NCBI RefSeq assembly: GCF_943734655.1
Contig: NC_071353.1
Span: forward strand, 135,383,907 to 135,447,906
DNA length: 64,000 bases
Origin: Sabethes cyaneus
Lineage: Eukaryota > Arthropoda > Insecta > Diptera > Culicidae
Direction: 5' to 3'
Positions within the stretch are counted from its first letter, which is position 1, and the number at the start of each line of letters is the position of its first letter. A program made the translations under genes and the position numbers. Below, piece after piece: positions 41,830 to 53,744 of this stretch. The notes under the pieces were generated by a model. That model did no database searches. It had not been told where the DNA came from and was given only the letters and a program-made list of their open reading frames with translations.

Positions 41830-44420
41830 ATCTATGCATTTCTATGAATAAGTTACGGAAACTGTTTTCAACACACCGATAATATATCTATCTGCTGATT
41901 TAAAAGTTATTTTTATTATAACGTACAATTTAAAAATTTAAAAAAAATCAAGCTGCTTTATGTAGTAATAAATATTGGACCAAAACTACTTCCCTGGGTG
42001 AAACAAGACTATTAATTCCTTAAACGGCGATCGTTCGGTCAAAATGCTGTATGCGGAGTATACAGCGTGGAAATCACTAATAGTTTTACTGCTGCGAAAA
42101 CATTTTTGTGTCGAAAAACAAAACGTTAGCTGAGCTAATCATGCTTTATGGCAAAAGCTGTGGAGGACGGAAGTTTTTCTCCGCGAATAAAGTTTCAAAA
42201 TCATTTTGAACTTTCTTTTACTTGGTTAGACCAGTTTGGGCCCACACCTGTTGTAGTGGAAACCAACGAAAGCTAGTTTCTGCTAGCCGTTTTTAGTGCG
42301 TGAGGATTTCCGCTCGTGTAATTAGGTCGTGATGTCTAGAGGGTACAGTCTAAGTGCAGCCGCTCTCAAGCGCTTGCTTGAGTAGCCACTAGAAGATGCC
42401 CTGTGTTAAAGAAGGACCCGAACGTGGGTGAAAGGCAGGAACATTGACGCAGGATAACACATCCTGAATGCTGAGGAGAGAACATTTGAATAGCCTGCTT
42501 GAGATTGGTGGTGGTGGTGGCGTCATTCAGCAAACAAGGCCAGTTGGCGTGAGATAACAGCGGTAGTTAAACAGTACATGAGGTCAGATTTATTGAAAAT
42601 TAGATTTTTGTTGTTGTAAAGTTGACGTTCAATTGCAATTTATAGGGAATATTAGACATTTTAACCATTAGTTTACTAATCAATTGGACAAAAAATATAA
42701 TTTTACAACTTACATTCAGTTTTTTAAAATCTCTTGAAAGTTTACGTTGTTGAACTCTAAAGTTTGTTTTTCTTTCCCATTAAATCTAGTTACATGTTAT
42801 CGTTACTATTCTAAATAAGAATCTAATCTCATTTGACATGATAATGATTAGTTGGTTCACTCAACTTTGCGTGGTCGGCATTGCTTACATTTTATTATTT
42901 AATTAAGGAAATTCTTTGGATTCATCTCAGATTTGAGATTTTTTGCTGTTGCATAAAACCTTCCCAGTTTGTAATTATTTTAAATTTTAGATTTACAAAC
43001 AAACGTTTTGACCGACAATATTATATGCTCTGCCAACATACATGCTTATTCTGTATTCCGACGGGTCGGTATTTTGAACGTAGAAACCTGGAATTTATTC
43101 ATTCAGCTGGAAAATCAAATGAGCCAACAATTCGATCGAAACCATTTGCATTCTTACATAATATATAACACGAAAACTTCTCTGTAAGATCCAAAAAGAG
43201 AAAGTTATTGGACTATAAAAGATGATCTTATAATAACATGTGAGTTGGAACTTCGGAGCAAATTGAAAACAAACTCACTTTTAATAAAAATTAATACAAA
43301 CTATGATAAAATTGAAGATTGTCTAAACAAAATAGATTGGCAATCCCACTCTCTAATCGAACATTCTAAAGAAACCTTGTACAAATTATTACATGAATTA
43401 ACAATAAGGTGAAGCGACCCCTTTGAAAAAAATATCTGAATCTGAATAATCTGAACGAACATGTTGCCAGTGTAATCCGGCTGAAATTTGCACGCCTATT
43501 TTCAGCAGTTTTCCAAGAAACTTATTTATAGGTTTTTCAGAAACAGATCGGCACAATTTGCCAAAGATATCACGCTGTCAAGCAAATCTAAATTCATGTT
43601 ATTTTAGAACCTTAAATTAGGTTGGATGCCTCCATAGGTTGCGAAACCGACGGCATTCTACCATTTTCTTGAAAAATTGTGCATTATAACTAGGAAAAGC
43701 TGGCATTGTTCGGGCTTTTGCAAGTGTTCTGCTTTGATTGCATATTTCAACGTGTCAATTGAATGTTGAACGTCTTAGAACAGTGTTACAGGTAAGACAC
43801 TCTTTCTCCTAAAAAAAACTAAGCATTTCCAAAAAAGATTTCTGCAAACAAACGAAATAAGATAACATTAAGTTTGGTAAGTTTGTTTGCATTAGTCTGA
43901 TGTCAATGTTTTCTAATTTAATTTCATTTCAAAATTTGCTCTATCAAAAAAGTCTTTCGTCATTTCACATAACATCACATCACACAATATTTCTTGAAAT
44001 TCTTGATGACTTCCTTTATTTTATAGTGACTTTTCTCACTTTTAATCGACATCACTTCTAATCAGCACTTGTACATACACTGATTCCATTATTTTCTATA
44101 GAGTCAATTACGCTTAACTCAATACGATGAATATCTATTTAATATTTAGTAACATTTAATATTTAATATTTAATTATTCTATCCGATAACATTAAAACTC
44201 TGGACCTTGGTTTTTGTCGGCATATGTCAGGTTTATCGGAAATTAAAATCAAACATCGGAAAACCATCTCAGACTCATGGCAATGAGTCGTGGTGCAACA
44301 TATGCTACGAATGTGCTCTCGTACGAAATATGAACCATCCGTAATAACAACGTTTGCGGTAGACAATAAGCCTACAACTGTTTTTAAATTGTATGAAATT
44401 AGATTTATTAACTACGAATA
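41830..44420. other. AT-rich spacer, weak possible retrotransposon trace
   Basis: Mostly unassigned. About 43190-43420 (plus) reads 'LRSKLKTNSLLIKINTNYDK', 'CLNKIDWQSHSLIE' and 'ETLYKLLHELTI', which has the flavour of the segment after the endonuclease in non-LTR elements; I rate this weak. Confidence 0.3.
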
Positions 44421-44421
44421 T

Positions 44422-44623
44422 AAAAGCAAAGCCTAGGTGCTACATTCCGTTATCGAAATTTGACCTTCTGTTTTTATACGACAGACTTTGCAGCCCGCTG
44501 TTAGAGTGCAGGACAATTGCTACGATCCTTTTGACTCTAACAGCCTTTGCCAGCCGAGATTCGAACATACGACGACTGGCTTATTAGGCCAGCGTCATAC
44601 CTCGAAGCCAACTGGGAGGTACC
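44422..44623 (-). mobile_element. tRNA-derived SINE (SINE200-like)
   Basis: A full copy on the minus strand. It contains CTCCCAGTTGG start, TTCGAGGTATGACG, anticodon-like arm CTGGC-CTAATAA-GCCAG, B-box TGTTCGAATC, and tail CCTAGGCTTTGCTTT. Direct repeats ACGAATAT at 44414-44421 and 44624-44631 flank it. Confidence 0.92.
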
Positions 44624-44837
44624 ACGAATATTTTTTCTAAAAAAAAGTCAAAATTATATCCTAAGAGTGATCACCTTAGACCAAAGGCAAAGCAAATCCT
44701 ACGTGTTTTCGCAAAATCTTGAAAATATTTCGATAAATTTCAAACTGAAGATAACTAACAACGAAAGGAATGCTTAGTGCTGCAAAACTATCAATAATAG
44801 CGTCAGTCCATGACTTTTTTTTAATACATGGTATGTT

Positions 44838-45460
44838 GCTGCTTCGTCGTAATTGCCTATTCCCGTCCTATCCAACACAAATTATTAAAAATATCAGCAG
44901 CATCAGCATTTTTATTGCACTACTGACAAGTATAGAGTCATCTGTCAGCATTTTAGAGCATCTTTTAGAGGAAGTTTAAATATATGGTTAACATAGGTTT
45001 ATCCCAATTTATAGAATTTATCCCAATATTGAGCCCTCAGACACCTCCCATTATGAATTCTTTACTCATGACTGCTCTGAGCATCTAACTGAACTATTTG
45101 ATATCGATCCTTTAAGAATGTTTCATTGAAACTATAAGCATGTCCTCTAATGCGATATCTAAACAGTTTTAAAAGTAGCAATCAATGTCATGTGGGACAC
45201 TGCCAAAAGCTTTAGATAAGTTCACAACAATTGTCGAATTAATTTTTCTTTGATCTATATTTGTTTGAATCTGGTCGATTAGACTAGCTATAGCACTAAT
45301 GGTGTTTGAACGTTGCTGAAATCCAAATTTCCTTTTACTAATTATATTACTTTTCGCAAAAAAAATCGAAATATCTCAGTAGGGTATATCGCTGCTTCGT
45401 CGTAATTATCTATTCCTGTCCTATCCAACACAAATTATTAAAAATATCAGCATTTTTATG
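44838..45460. repeat. Direct repeat flanking a retrotransposon piece
   Basis: About 70 bp at 44838-44914 ('GCTGCTTCGTCGTAATTGCC', CCTATCCAACACAAATTATT, AAAATATCAGCA) recurs at 45391-45460 with few changes. Between them lies part of the minus-strand RT fragment. Confidence 0.8.
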
Positions 45461-46330
45461 ACACACAATGCAAAACTAGTTATTCCCTAATATTTTAGTT
45501 AGTTGTCTATCATACGCGATCAATCAAAGTGAGCTGAAATCTATTTAAATGCTTTTTATCATTAAAGAAGTCCTACCAGCCAAATTTCCAACGTTTTTTC
45601 GTGCGAAGAAGAAAACAATGTCGACTAATCTTGCTAATTTCCGTCATTCATAAATGAAAATAACTCACGCAAGGCATTGTCGTTATTCTACAGCCAGGAA
45701 AACTTACCTGACCTGCAGAAATTTTGCAGAATAACATTTGTCATGCCGTCCTACACCAATACATGCGCGTTAGTTTCGTAAACAATGTTGTGATTTTTAG
45801 TTCGGACGATGAAAAATTTTGATGGACGGATTTTAAAACGGTACGACGAATTTTCGAAATAAAGTTAGTTGCGTAATTTCAATAATATGCTTTAATAATC
45901 GCTTTTCAGTGCTTTCAAAGTTCACGGATCAGAAGGTAAGTGTGTTTTAGTCAAGTCAGCACAAGAACTTTTAGAGTATTCATTAAATCCATCCAACAAA
46001 TGATGAAAATTAGAATGGCTTTACTTATTACGACGGAAATTAGAAAAAAACCCTACCTAAGTATTAAATTTTTCGTGTGGATTAGACACATTGGATAAGA
46101 TTGAGAATGGCCCATAATTTTCAACTGTAGATTTTATGCCTTGTTTATACATGGGCGTAACCCGATTCTTTCTTAATTGTTCTGGTTACACTTCGTCGAG
46201 TTGAAAACTTAAGTAAAGTAATTATCGGTGGTAGGTAGAGATGAATATTTTGCTTCAAAAACTTAAAGAGTATCAAATCCATTCCAGCTGAACTTGAAGA
46301 AGCTTTTCATTTCTTGAAAACAGTGTCCTA
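45060..46330 (-). pseudogene. CR1/L2-like RT fragments in two pieces
   Basis: Right piece (46330-46085): 'AGMDLI', 'FKFLKQNI', then 'RKNRVTPMYKQGIKSTVENY' and 'GPFSILSNVSN', the start of an RT. Left piece (45370-45060): 'RKFGFQQRSNTISAIASL', then motif A 'TIVVNLSKAFGSVPHDI'. The 700 bp between is unrecognised and may be an insertion. No long frame survives. Confidence 0.7.
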
Positions 46331-46426
46331 TTTCATTAACCGAAGCTTATAACAAGAAGCTCCATTCTGAATTGTCCAGGAAAAGGTGAAAACAAAAGCA
46401 ATAATACTTTTCTCTCACTTTTTCTA

Positions 46427-46452
46427 GCATAGCATAGCATAGCATAGCATAG
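46427..46452. repeat. (AGCAT)5 microsatellite
   Basis: Five tandem AGCAT units. Confidence 0.95.
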
Positions 46453-46459
46453 TTTGACC

Positions 46460-47700
46460 GCCCGTGAGTTGCCCGCGATTGATCTAGATCAGCTGAGATT
46501 GCACAAAGGACCTTCAGAACGATGCTTGGGAGTAGCAGATCATTCTCAGTGTGCATTTTCTGGTGATCTAATTCTTTGTGATGATCAATAGCAAAGCTGG
46601 TCACGCCCATGCAGGTCAATTTGGGAGGGAAAGGAATGTTAGTCCGACACTTGCTGCTACTAGAGACCGAGGAATGCTCTGCATCATCCACAAGTATCAC
46701 AGGAAGGAGTTGTTGTTAGTAGAAAGGAATTGATCTGGATCCATCGAGGCAGGTGGTGCGATCACTGTCATTCGAGCTCGCGTATGATTTGAGGACGTTT
46801 TTGGTTACGTGGCCATTGCGAAACAGGTTGTGGAGATCCGACATACCGATATAGGAAAAAACTATGAGAAATCATCAGTTTACCGCACCGAAAGTTATGT
46901 GCTATCAACATATTCGATTCGTTCGAAATCGCGCGCGGTCATTTATTAAATACCGATAGACCTTTGTTGCTATGCACGAAAACTGTCCCGAGCCAAACAG
47001 GTTTATTTTGGCAATTAAATCGAAAACATTGACTGCGCGAGATACCTTTTGGCATCCTTCGATCATAGAAGTTGCTAAAAAACTCTGACTACTTTATTAG
47101 GGAGCTGTATAAAAGCTATCAAGCTTTTGATATTTGATATTCATATGATAGAAATAACGCGCGATGTTCCTAAGTAACCGATTTTACGATTAAAATACAC
47201 GCTTATAAGATTTCAATAAAAGTTCCGGTTGGTGAACGCACCATTGCTAAGTGTGCTCAAATGAATTCAAAATGGCGTCCTAAAACAACCGCTGTCGGAA
47301 AAATGTAACGAGCGAGACACGAAAGCAAACGATGCTAAATCACCATACGAAAAGATTCTCAGTATGTAAGTACCGGTTGTTTGAGACTAACCTGGATATT
47401 CGGAAATTTTCGTGTAAAGCCAGTAATTAAGAAAATTAAGATAAAAAATACAACTGTTTTATAAATGAAATATAATGGTAATGGTACTGCATAATGAACC
47501 AAAGTTTGAAAATTTATATCGAGAAATATTATACACATGCGAGATTTACGGTGGCTTGAAAACCTCGTGACAAATTTAAATTTATTATAGCTGAAATTAA
47601 AAATCAGGGACAATGAAGTGTACCAATCTAGTCCCTAAGTTAATAAGCATTTCCTCCTATCAACACTAATATGCAGGGATATAGCGCCCTGCACGCGTTA
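46460..47700. other. Spacer, nothing assigned
   Basis: Mixed composition. The minus frame 46347-46700 has no recognised motif. Confidence 0.45.
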
Positions 47701-47705
47701 TTAAA

Positions 47706-47978
47706 TTTCACTGTTACAAACATTGAAAAACTTCGAAAAACCACAATGCAACAGTGAAAATCTTTGTAAAAGTTACACTGAAGTTACCATGAATATCGCT
47801 GTTTTCACAGTAAATTTTAATGGAATCCGCCAATTTTACAGCGAATAAGGGGGTGATTAAGTGATGTAATACTAAATTTTTCGACTTTTTCCCATACAAA
47901 TAAAAACCAAAAACAGTCAAATTTGTGGTACATTCACTATAAGTTTTACAATGTTTTACAACGAAGTTACAATGAAAT
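47706..47978. mobile_element. Candidate TTAA-flanked MITE
   Basis: Left end ATTTCACTGTTAC and right end GTTACAATGAAAT are inverted, each next to TTAA (47702-47705, 47979-47982). Internal TTACACTGAAGTTACC-like words. 273 bp. Shorter and weaker ends than 36041-36972. Confidence 0.5.
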
Positions 47979-47984
47979 TTAAGG

Positions 47985-49630
47985 TGAGTTCTGAAAAAAA
48001 ATTGTAGGCTTTCGGATTATTAGGACAAAATAAAACCGGCTGATTAATTACGGTATTTCATGTTTTTGAAAAGATATGATGACAATGAATTTGATAGGCT
48101 TCGAACTATTATGATTTTCGAGCCGCATTCATCGCTCATATTAGGAAAGTATTAGAGGTCAGTACAACTACATAAACAAATTCCGCTCTTTCCCAATACT
48201 TTTCTCTCACTTTTTCTCAGGAAAAACTCATAAAAATATTAGATACCGTCAACGCGGATTACGGAATGGCCATGGCTAACTACGATGGTTAGATTTCTGT
48301 TTAAATGTTCCCAAAAGAGCACAATACCTGGTGAAGAGCTTATACAAAAGTTGATATATTTGCTATTAGATTTGTAAGTATAGTTAATGTTACCGGTAGT
48401 TCAGTTTACTATACCACATCTATCAAATTACACTAGCGAAATTGGTAATTTCAACAAACTTGCGAAATAACCTCGTTTATTTGTCAGCGAACATTTGCAG
48501 TATTTGCATCATTTCTGTTTCTGAATCCGAAATGTTTTATTTTAAAGCTTTTTCAAATTGTAGCGCGGAGTGTTCCGGAGACACAGGAAAGCGACCAGCT
48601 TCTGAGTCAAACAAACCCCATCACGCGACCTCACTATAAACTCAAGACAACAAATTACAATAAAAAGAAGAAAAGGCCAGGAAGAGATTTGAGTTAAAAA
48701 GGACGTTTTGGACAATTGAATTGAACGAGCACGTGAATTATCAAAACAACAACGACATGTGGTCTTGAAAATACTGCCGAGTCACCGACAACGCAAGGAT
48801 CAAGGCATGCTGTGACTGTTATGTGTTTATTCTTGCTTATTCAAGCACAAACAAACGCATACCTATCAGTAACTTCGGCAGTTTTGGAACAAATTTTAGG
48901 TCACTTGTGAACAAATTGCTTGTAAAAGTATTCTGTTATGTTCATTCAAGTGATTTTATGACGATTTGGAAGATTTGTTTCCAAAATCGATTCAAGATTA
49001 AAGAAAAATTGTCGTGACTTCAACAGCGCTTTTCGTAGTTGCACGTTTTTGCAGATGTGACTGTCTTCCATTTATGGGCAGTATAGTCAAATTACACTCA
49101 AAATATTCAAGATATATTCTGAATTTTCCGGAGGACCACCTTACGGCTTCCTAAGGTCACTTATTTATTACTTTTTTTACCAATTACCCGACCTTAGTTA
49201 CTTCAAAAATATTTTACCAATTTTAACCAACTTTACGAAATCCGCTTCCTACAAATCCGCGTTATTCAAATCTCTACTGTACCTAAGGTTTAACAGATCT
49301 TATTCATTAGTTGACTGCATAAACAAATTTAATAGATACCGGCCGACTATCGGTTGTTTGCTATTTCCAATGTAAGCAACATTGGTACCCTTTTTTCGGA
49401 CCTAGGTAAGATGTTACTCTGCAATCGAATGCTGACAGATCAATGTAGTTATACAGATCATGATTTGTACAGTTAATGATACAGCATACGAAACAAAAAA
49501 ACATATAACATATTCAATCATCAATTTATTTTAACATATTATATTATATTTCATTGCATCACTCAATGTTCATCGCTGTGTATGTTCATGTCTGAATCAA
49601 ATCCTTTACTATTCACAATCTTTGGATTTC
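47985..49630. other. AT-rich spacer, nothing assigned
   Basis: Short frames only. CAATACTTTTCTCTCACTTT at 48195-48214 repeats a 22-bp word at 46405-46427, possibly by chance. Confidence 0.45.
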
Positions 49631-49639
49631 CTCCAAAGC

Positions 49640-50150
49640 ACCTTCCTAGCACCTTCCAATACAATGTTGAAAAGCAAATTCGATAGCCCGTCATCTTGCT
49701 TCAAACTATATAACGTCACAAACGAGCCCGATGTTTCACCCGCTATCCTAATGCTTGATTGGAACCATTAACAATAGAACATTTCAGCTTTTCAGTTTTG
49801 TTGGAAAACCATGTTCGAGCATAATTTGCCACAGCTCATTCCGTTTAACTGAACCGTACGCCGCCTTAAAGTCTATAAACAAATGGTGGCAAATTGAATT
49901 CCCGGAACTTATCGAGGATTTGTCGCAAGGTGAACATTTGGTCCGTCTTGGAGCATCCCTCTCAAATAACGCACAGATATTCGCCAACAAAGGTTTCCTG
50001 CAACGGCATCAGTCTGAGAAACAGGATACGGGAGAGAATTTTGTATGCATAATTGAGGAAAGTAATGCCTCGGTGTTTGGTGCATTTTTTAAACAGAGAA
50101 CATGAGACCTTTTAACCAGTCCGTAGGAATTTCCTCCTCAGTCTATACCT
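49640..50150 (-). pseudogene. RTE-like fragment, N-terminal half of RT
   Basis: Minus-strand counterpart of 22880-23390 with clear nucleotide similarity. It includes 'DWLKGLMFSV' near 50120, 'FTLRQILDKFREF', motif A 'FIDFKAAYGSVKRNELWQIM' (one catalytic-region Asp replaced by Gly), 'LEHGFPTKL', 'IRIAGETSGSFVTL', 'LKQDDGLSNLLFNIV'. It stops after motif B. The four RTE-like pieces are different truncations of related elements. Confidence 0.85.
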
Positions 50151-50225
50151 TTTAGTATATAATTTTGAACTTAGGAACTGGGAAAAACTAAAGGTACAGT
50201 CTATCTGGAATATTATGTCGAATAT

Positions 50226-50574
50226 CCGGCAATGAAAACGTTTTATAGAGCCAAATGCTCTTCAATCACAAAAACTATTAAACCTCTCAAAATCCGATTT
50301 GAGCACATACAACGGTTTGATAACAGGACATTGTCCCTGTAAGTACCACCTGAAACTCATCGGTAAACTGAATGAAGCTAACTGTCGCTTTTGTAATCAT
50401 GAGATTGAAAGCTCCGAACATTTGTTGTGCGACTGTGTTGCACTATATCATAAACGACGTAGATATCTTGATAAGGGGCTGACTCAGCCCTGCGATATTT
50501 GGAATTCTGCTCCTAATCAGGTGATAAATTTCATACGAAATGCAGCACCTGATTGGGATAAATGCCGACAGTAG
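50226..50574 (+). pseudogene. C-terminal fragment of an I/Loa/R1-like retrotransposon
   Basis: The plus strand reads 'LLNLSKSDLSTYNGLITGHC', then 'YHLKLIGKLNEANCRFCNHE' and 'SSEHLLCDCVALYHKRRRYL'. The LxTGHC...CRFC...H(x)LCxC pattern is the zinc-knuckle tail found downstream of RT (and often RNase H) in I-group and R1/Loa-group LINEs. One continuous frame to 50574. RT itself is absent. It abuts the RTE piece to the left. Confidence 0.78.
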
Positions 50575-50696
50575 TTGAGGTGGCTCATCAAACTTTGATA
50601 GCTCACTGATACGACATGGCATAAATTAAAAGAGGACACACCACAATAGATCAAAATAATGGTCGCGGTAGTAAGTCCCCAACACGGGAAAAAAGT

Positions 50697-50900
50697 GTGG
50701 GATATCAGCAGACCAATCTTCTTGTTGACTTTAATTCTTCAAGCTGTTATCTCTGGAAGTCGCTATTATTAAGCTAAACTTCTGATAGTTTACATTAAAA
50801 ATTGAAGGGCTAAAACTAATTTGAATCAGCCCAAACGTATTTTAATCAGTAAGGTGCTTTCTTAAACAGTCCTGAATTTCACTGGCTCGTCCCAAATTAT
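50697..50900 (+). repeat. Dispersed repeat Z, copy 2
   Basis: Same orientation as 33121-33330 and similar over its length; starts GTGTGGGATATCAGCAGACC. Confidence 0.65.
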
Positions 50901-50904
50901 CAGT

Positions 50905-51263
50905 GTTATAGACTTGTGACTGTGGGGCATCAAATAACGCAAGCGCTCACATTTCTACTACAATAAGGTATGTCAAAATTGAGTGCTTTTGACTTTTAGA
51001 AATGATGTAATCAGTGCATAGTAGTTAGGTGGAGATCCTTTTCAGCAGTAGCGAGGTGGTGATTCGCTTCAGCAGCTGAAAAACTGCAAGTTTTTTGAAA
51101 ACAATTTTAAATCAACATATTTCTTGTCGAAAACACAGTCAACTATGTTTGTATCAAATACATAAGTGATTCAAGATGATTATCATAAGATTCTGAAAAT
51201 ATGAACAAAATACTGCATTTATGTTCAACTGATAAAAATAGGCGACCCCTGATTAATCCATTC
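50905..51263. other. Spacer, nothing assigned
   Basis: No supported feature. Confidence 0.5.
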
Positions 51264-53740
51264 CTTATTTATTTATTTATTTATTTAAACTTTTAATACA
51301 TGTAGATTAAGGACTACTCCTTTTTAAGCTCTACAATCAGTTTTACCAAAAGTAATTAACTTTACTTGAACTACTAAGTTCATTTCAAAACAACGGCGCA
51401 ATGCTATTTTTTAAATCATTTAGATCAAATTCCTTCCAATCAGCCAACCAAGACACTCATGATGGAACCTTTTTCGAGATCGAATTTCTTTTAAAACAAC
51501 TGGTAATTGGTTCCACAAAATCGTTGCCTGTACAATGAAAGCATTACGGTAATGCGATGTATTGAATTGGGAAAGTATAAAATTTCTTGTTCTGGTATTT
51601 CTAAATGGTTCGAACTTGTTTGACAGATACTGAAGAGGCCCTCGATGGATGATTTTGAATATTGTCAAGTAATAACGTAATTTCAAGAAATCATAGAACG
51701 AACAGCCGAAAAGTTTCTTCTGGTAAGGTACAATTCTTGAAAATCTTGAGAGGTTGAAGAAGACCCATCTAATACAACAGTTAACAGGAATTCGTAGTCT
51801 ATCCGTAGATGCCATAGATGCATTGGTGGTCAACTCCATGCCGTAAGTTATGTGAGGGAGTATTAAAGATTTAAAAAGCCTAATTCCTGCAGTTAATCTT
51901 AGGTGACGCAAACTAGCATACAGTTTTGAACACTGATAATTTATTTGATGGTCTCATTCTAGATTATTTTGAAAAACTACTCCGAGATTAGTTACTTCAT
52001 AAACATATTCCAAAGTATCCGAACCCAAGACAGTATTCGGCAAGGTTGATGGCCTCTGTTGTCTTGTTATGTACATTACTTTGGTTTTAGACGAGTTGAT
52101 GGAAAGGAGATTACGTTTAGACCAAAGAAAAACTTGTTCTAGGTCTGCATTAATAAGTCGAGTCATATCCAACACAGACATATTAAGAGAACGAAGGTAT
52201 AACTGTACGTCGTCCGCAAACATATGAACCATACATACTTTAAGTACAACTGGCAAATCATTAATGAATAGAGAAAATAGTAATGGTCCAAGAACCGATC
52301 CCTGGGGTACACCTGACAAGATGTTAATTTGGTCTGAGAGTCTACCTTCAGTTTCGCACAGTTGAGTGCGTAGGAAAAAATAGGACTGAATTAGACCAAC
52401 CGCCTCGCGAGAAAAGCTGAATTGGCCAGACAACTTTTTTAATAGCTTGACATGCGAGACCCTATCAAAAGCTTTAGAAAAATCAATTAAGAGAAGAAAT
52501 GCTGCGCCTTTCCTATCTAAGATCTGGTGGATATCATCTTTAACCTTTAAAAGGGCTGTAGTTGTACTATGATTAGGACGAAAACCGATTTTTTTCGAAA
52601 GCTTTAGACAAAGAGCACAAGATACTAATCGGTCGAAGATTATTTAAGTTAGTCCCTTTAGAGTTTTTCCGTATTGGATTAACTTTCGAAGCTTTCCAAG
52701 TGCGAGGGTATTTTGAAGTTGACATAATTTGGTTGAAAACGTAAGTGATGGAAGAGATCACATACGGTAAGATCATTTTCACGTATCTTATGGGTACTCC
52801 ATCTAAACCAACAGTATTAGAAGAAATAGAAAAATAGCCGTAGAAACTTCTAGCTCGTTACATGGGTGAAATTTAAATCCATCACGGTTTGGTGGAAGAA
52901 CTGGTAAGATTTCAGTATCACGGGTGACATTGTCACCGAAATATTTGTTAATTTCATCAGCAGAGTTGAGAAACTGATCGCTACTAACAGAACTTTTGGA
53001 AACATTTAGCTCCTTCAATTTCTTCCAAAGTATTTTACTAGAATCGGTGGATCCAAATGTTGAGGAGAGATAGTTAAACTTTGCAAAATTAATGAGATGA
53101 GTGACTCGATTACGAAGTCTTTTGAAATTTAAGTTTAGTTCCAATTCGCTTCTACTGGTTATCCACTGTCTATACGTCAAATTTCTCGAAATCATTGCAG
53201 TGTATATTTCAGCATTCATGTGAAAAGTAACACGCCTTGCACTAACTTCTCGCAAAGGGACAAATTTATCAAAAAATTCATATAATTGCAAGTTCAAATA
53301 ATCGGTCGCTAAGTCTGGATCGGTTATGCTGTACAAAAAGCTCCAATCAAGCGAGCTTAATGTATACTGTAAATCATCGAAATTAATCCGCCCGTAGTCT
53401 CTAAAAAATTTAGGATGATTTATAGTTTCACGAGAAATATTAACTGAGGAGAAGATTATGTCATGTTTCGACAATCCAGGAGCAGCAACTTGATTGAAGT
53501 TGAGAATGAAATCATTGTTATTTGTTATCGGCAGATCAATTAAGGAACAACCACCAGGATAAAAGTGAGTCGGTTCACGATTATAGCAACTAAAACCGAA
53601 ATTGTCAAGAGCATTACAAAAACGAGACGCTTTCGTACGAGATTTAGTTAAGTCTGTATTGAAATCTAAACCTTGCCCTATATTGAGCATTTTACAAGAA
53701 TTAGAACATTGTTTTTCTGACTTTTCTTTCAAAGTTTTCC
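51264..53740 (-). mobile_element. CR1-group retrotransposon, 5'-truncated, lightly damaged
   Basis: From 53735 down: the end of an AP endonuclease ('DFNTDLTKSR', 'REPTHFYPGGCSLIDL', 'GLSKHDIIFSSVNI', where the usual SDHD has become SKHD), a long linker, then RT: 'KYPRTWKASKVNPIRKNS', 'LRPISILCSLSKAFEK', 'GFRPNHSTTTALLKVKDD', motif A 'LLIDFSKAFDRVSH', motif B 'SGVPQGSVLGPLLFSLFI', intact motif C 'FADDVQLYLRS', 'NSSKTKVMYITR', thumb 'TNLGVVFQNN', and a C-terminal 'TILWNQLPVVLKEIRSRKRF' ending at 51420. I count only one frameshift near 52830, another near 52590 (an extra A in an A-run) and one stop at 51954-51956 replacing a Trp. A 3' untranslated part runs to a (TAAA)n tail at 51268-51284. CR1 group is favoured by the tetranucleotide tail; Jockey superfamily in the wide sense is safe. 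Confidence 0.85.
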
Positions 53741-53744
53741 GCCA

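Noticed and set aside
44393..44587. 64-codon frame resembling another at 63418-63636 and 35589-35795
   Set aside because: All are readings through the SINE copies.
52803..53732. 309-codon frame as a host gene
   Set aside because: It carries LINE endonuclease motifs and is continued by RT frames; it is part of the retrotransposon.
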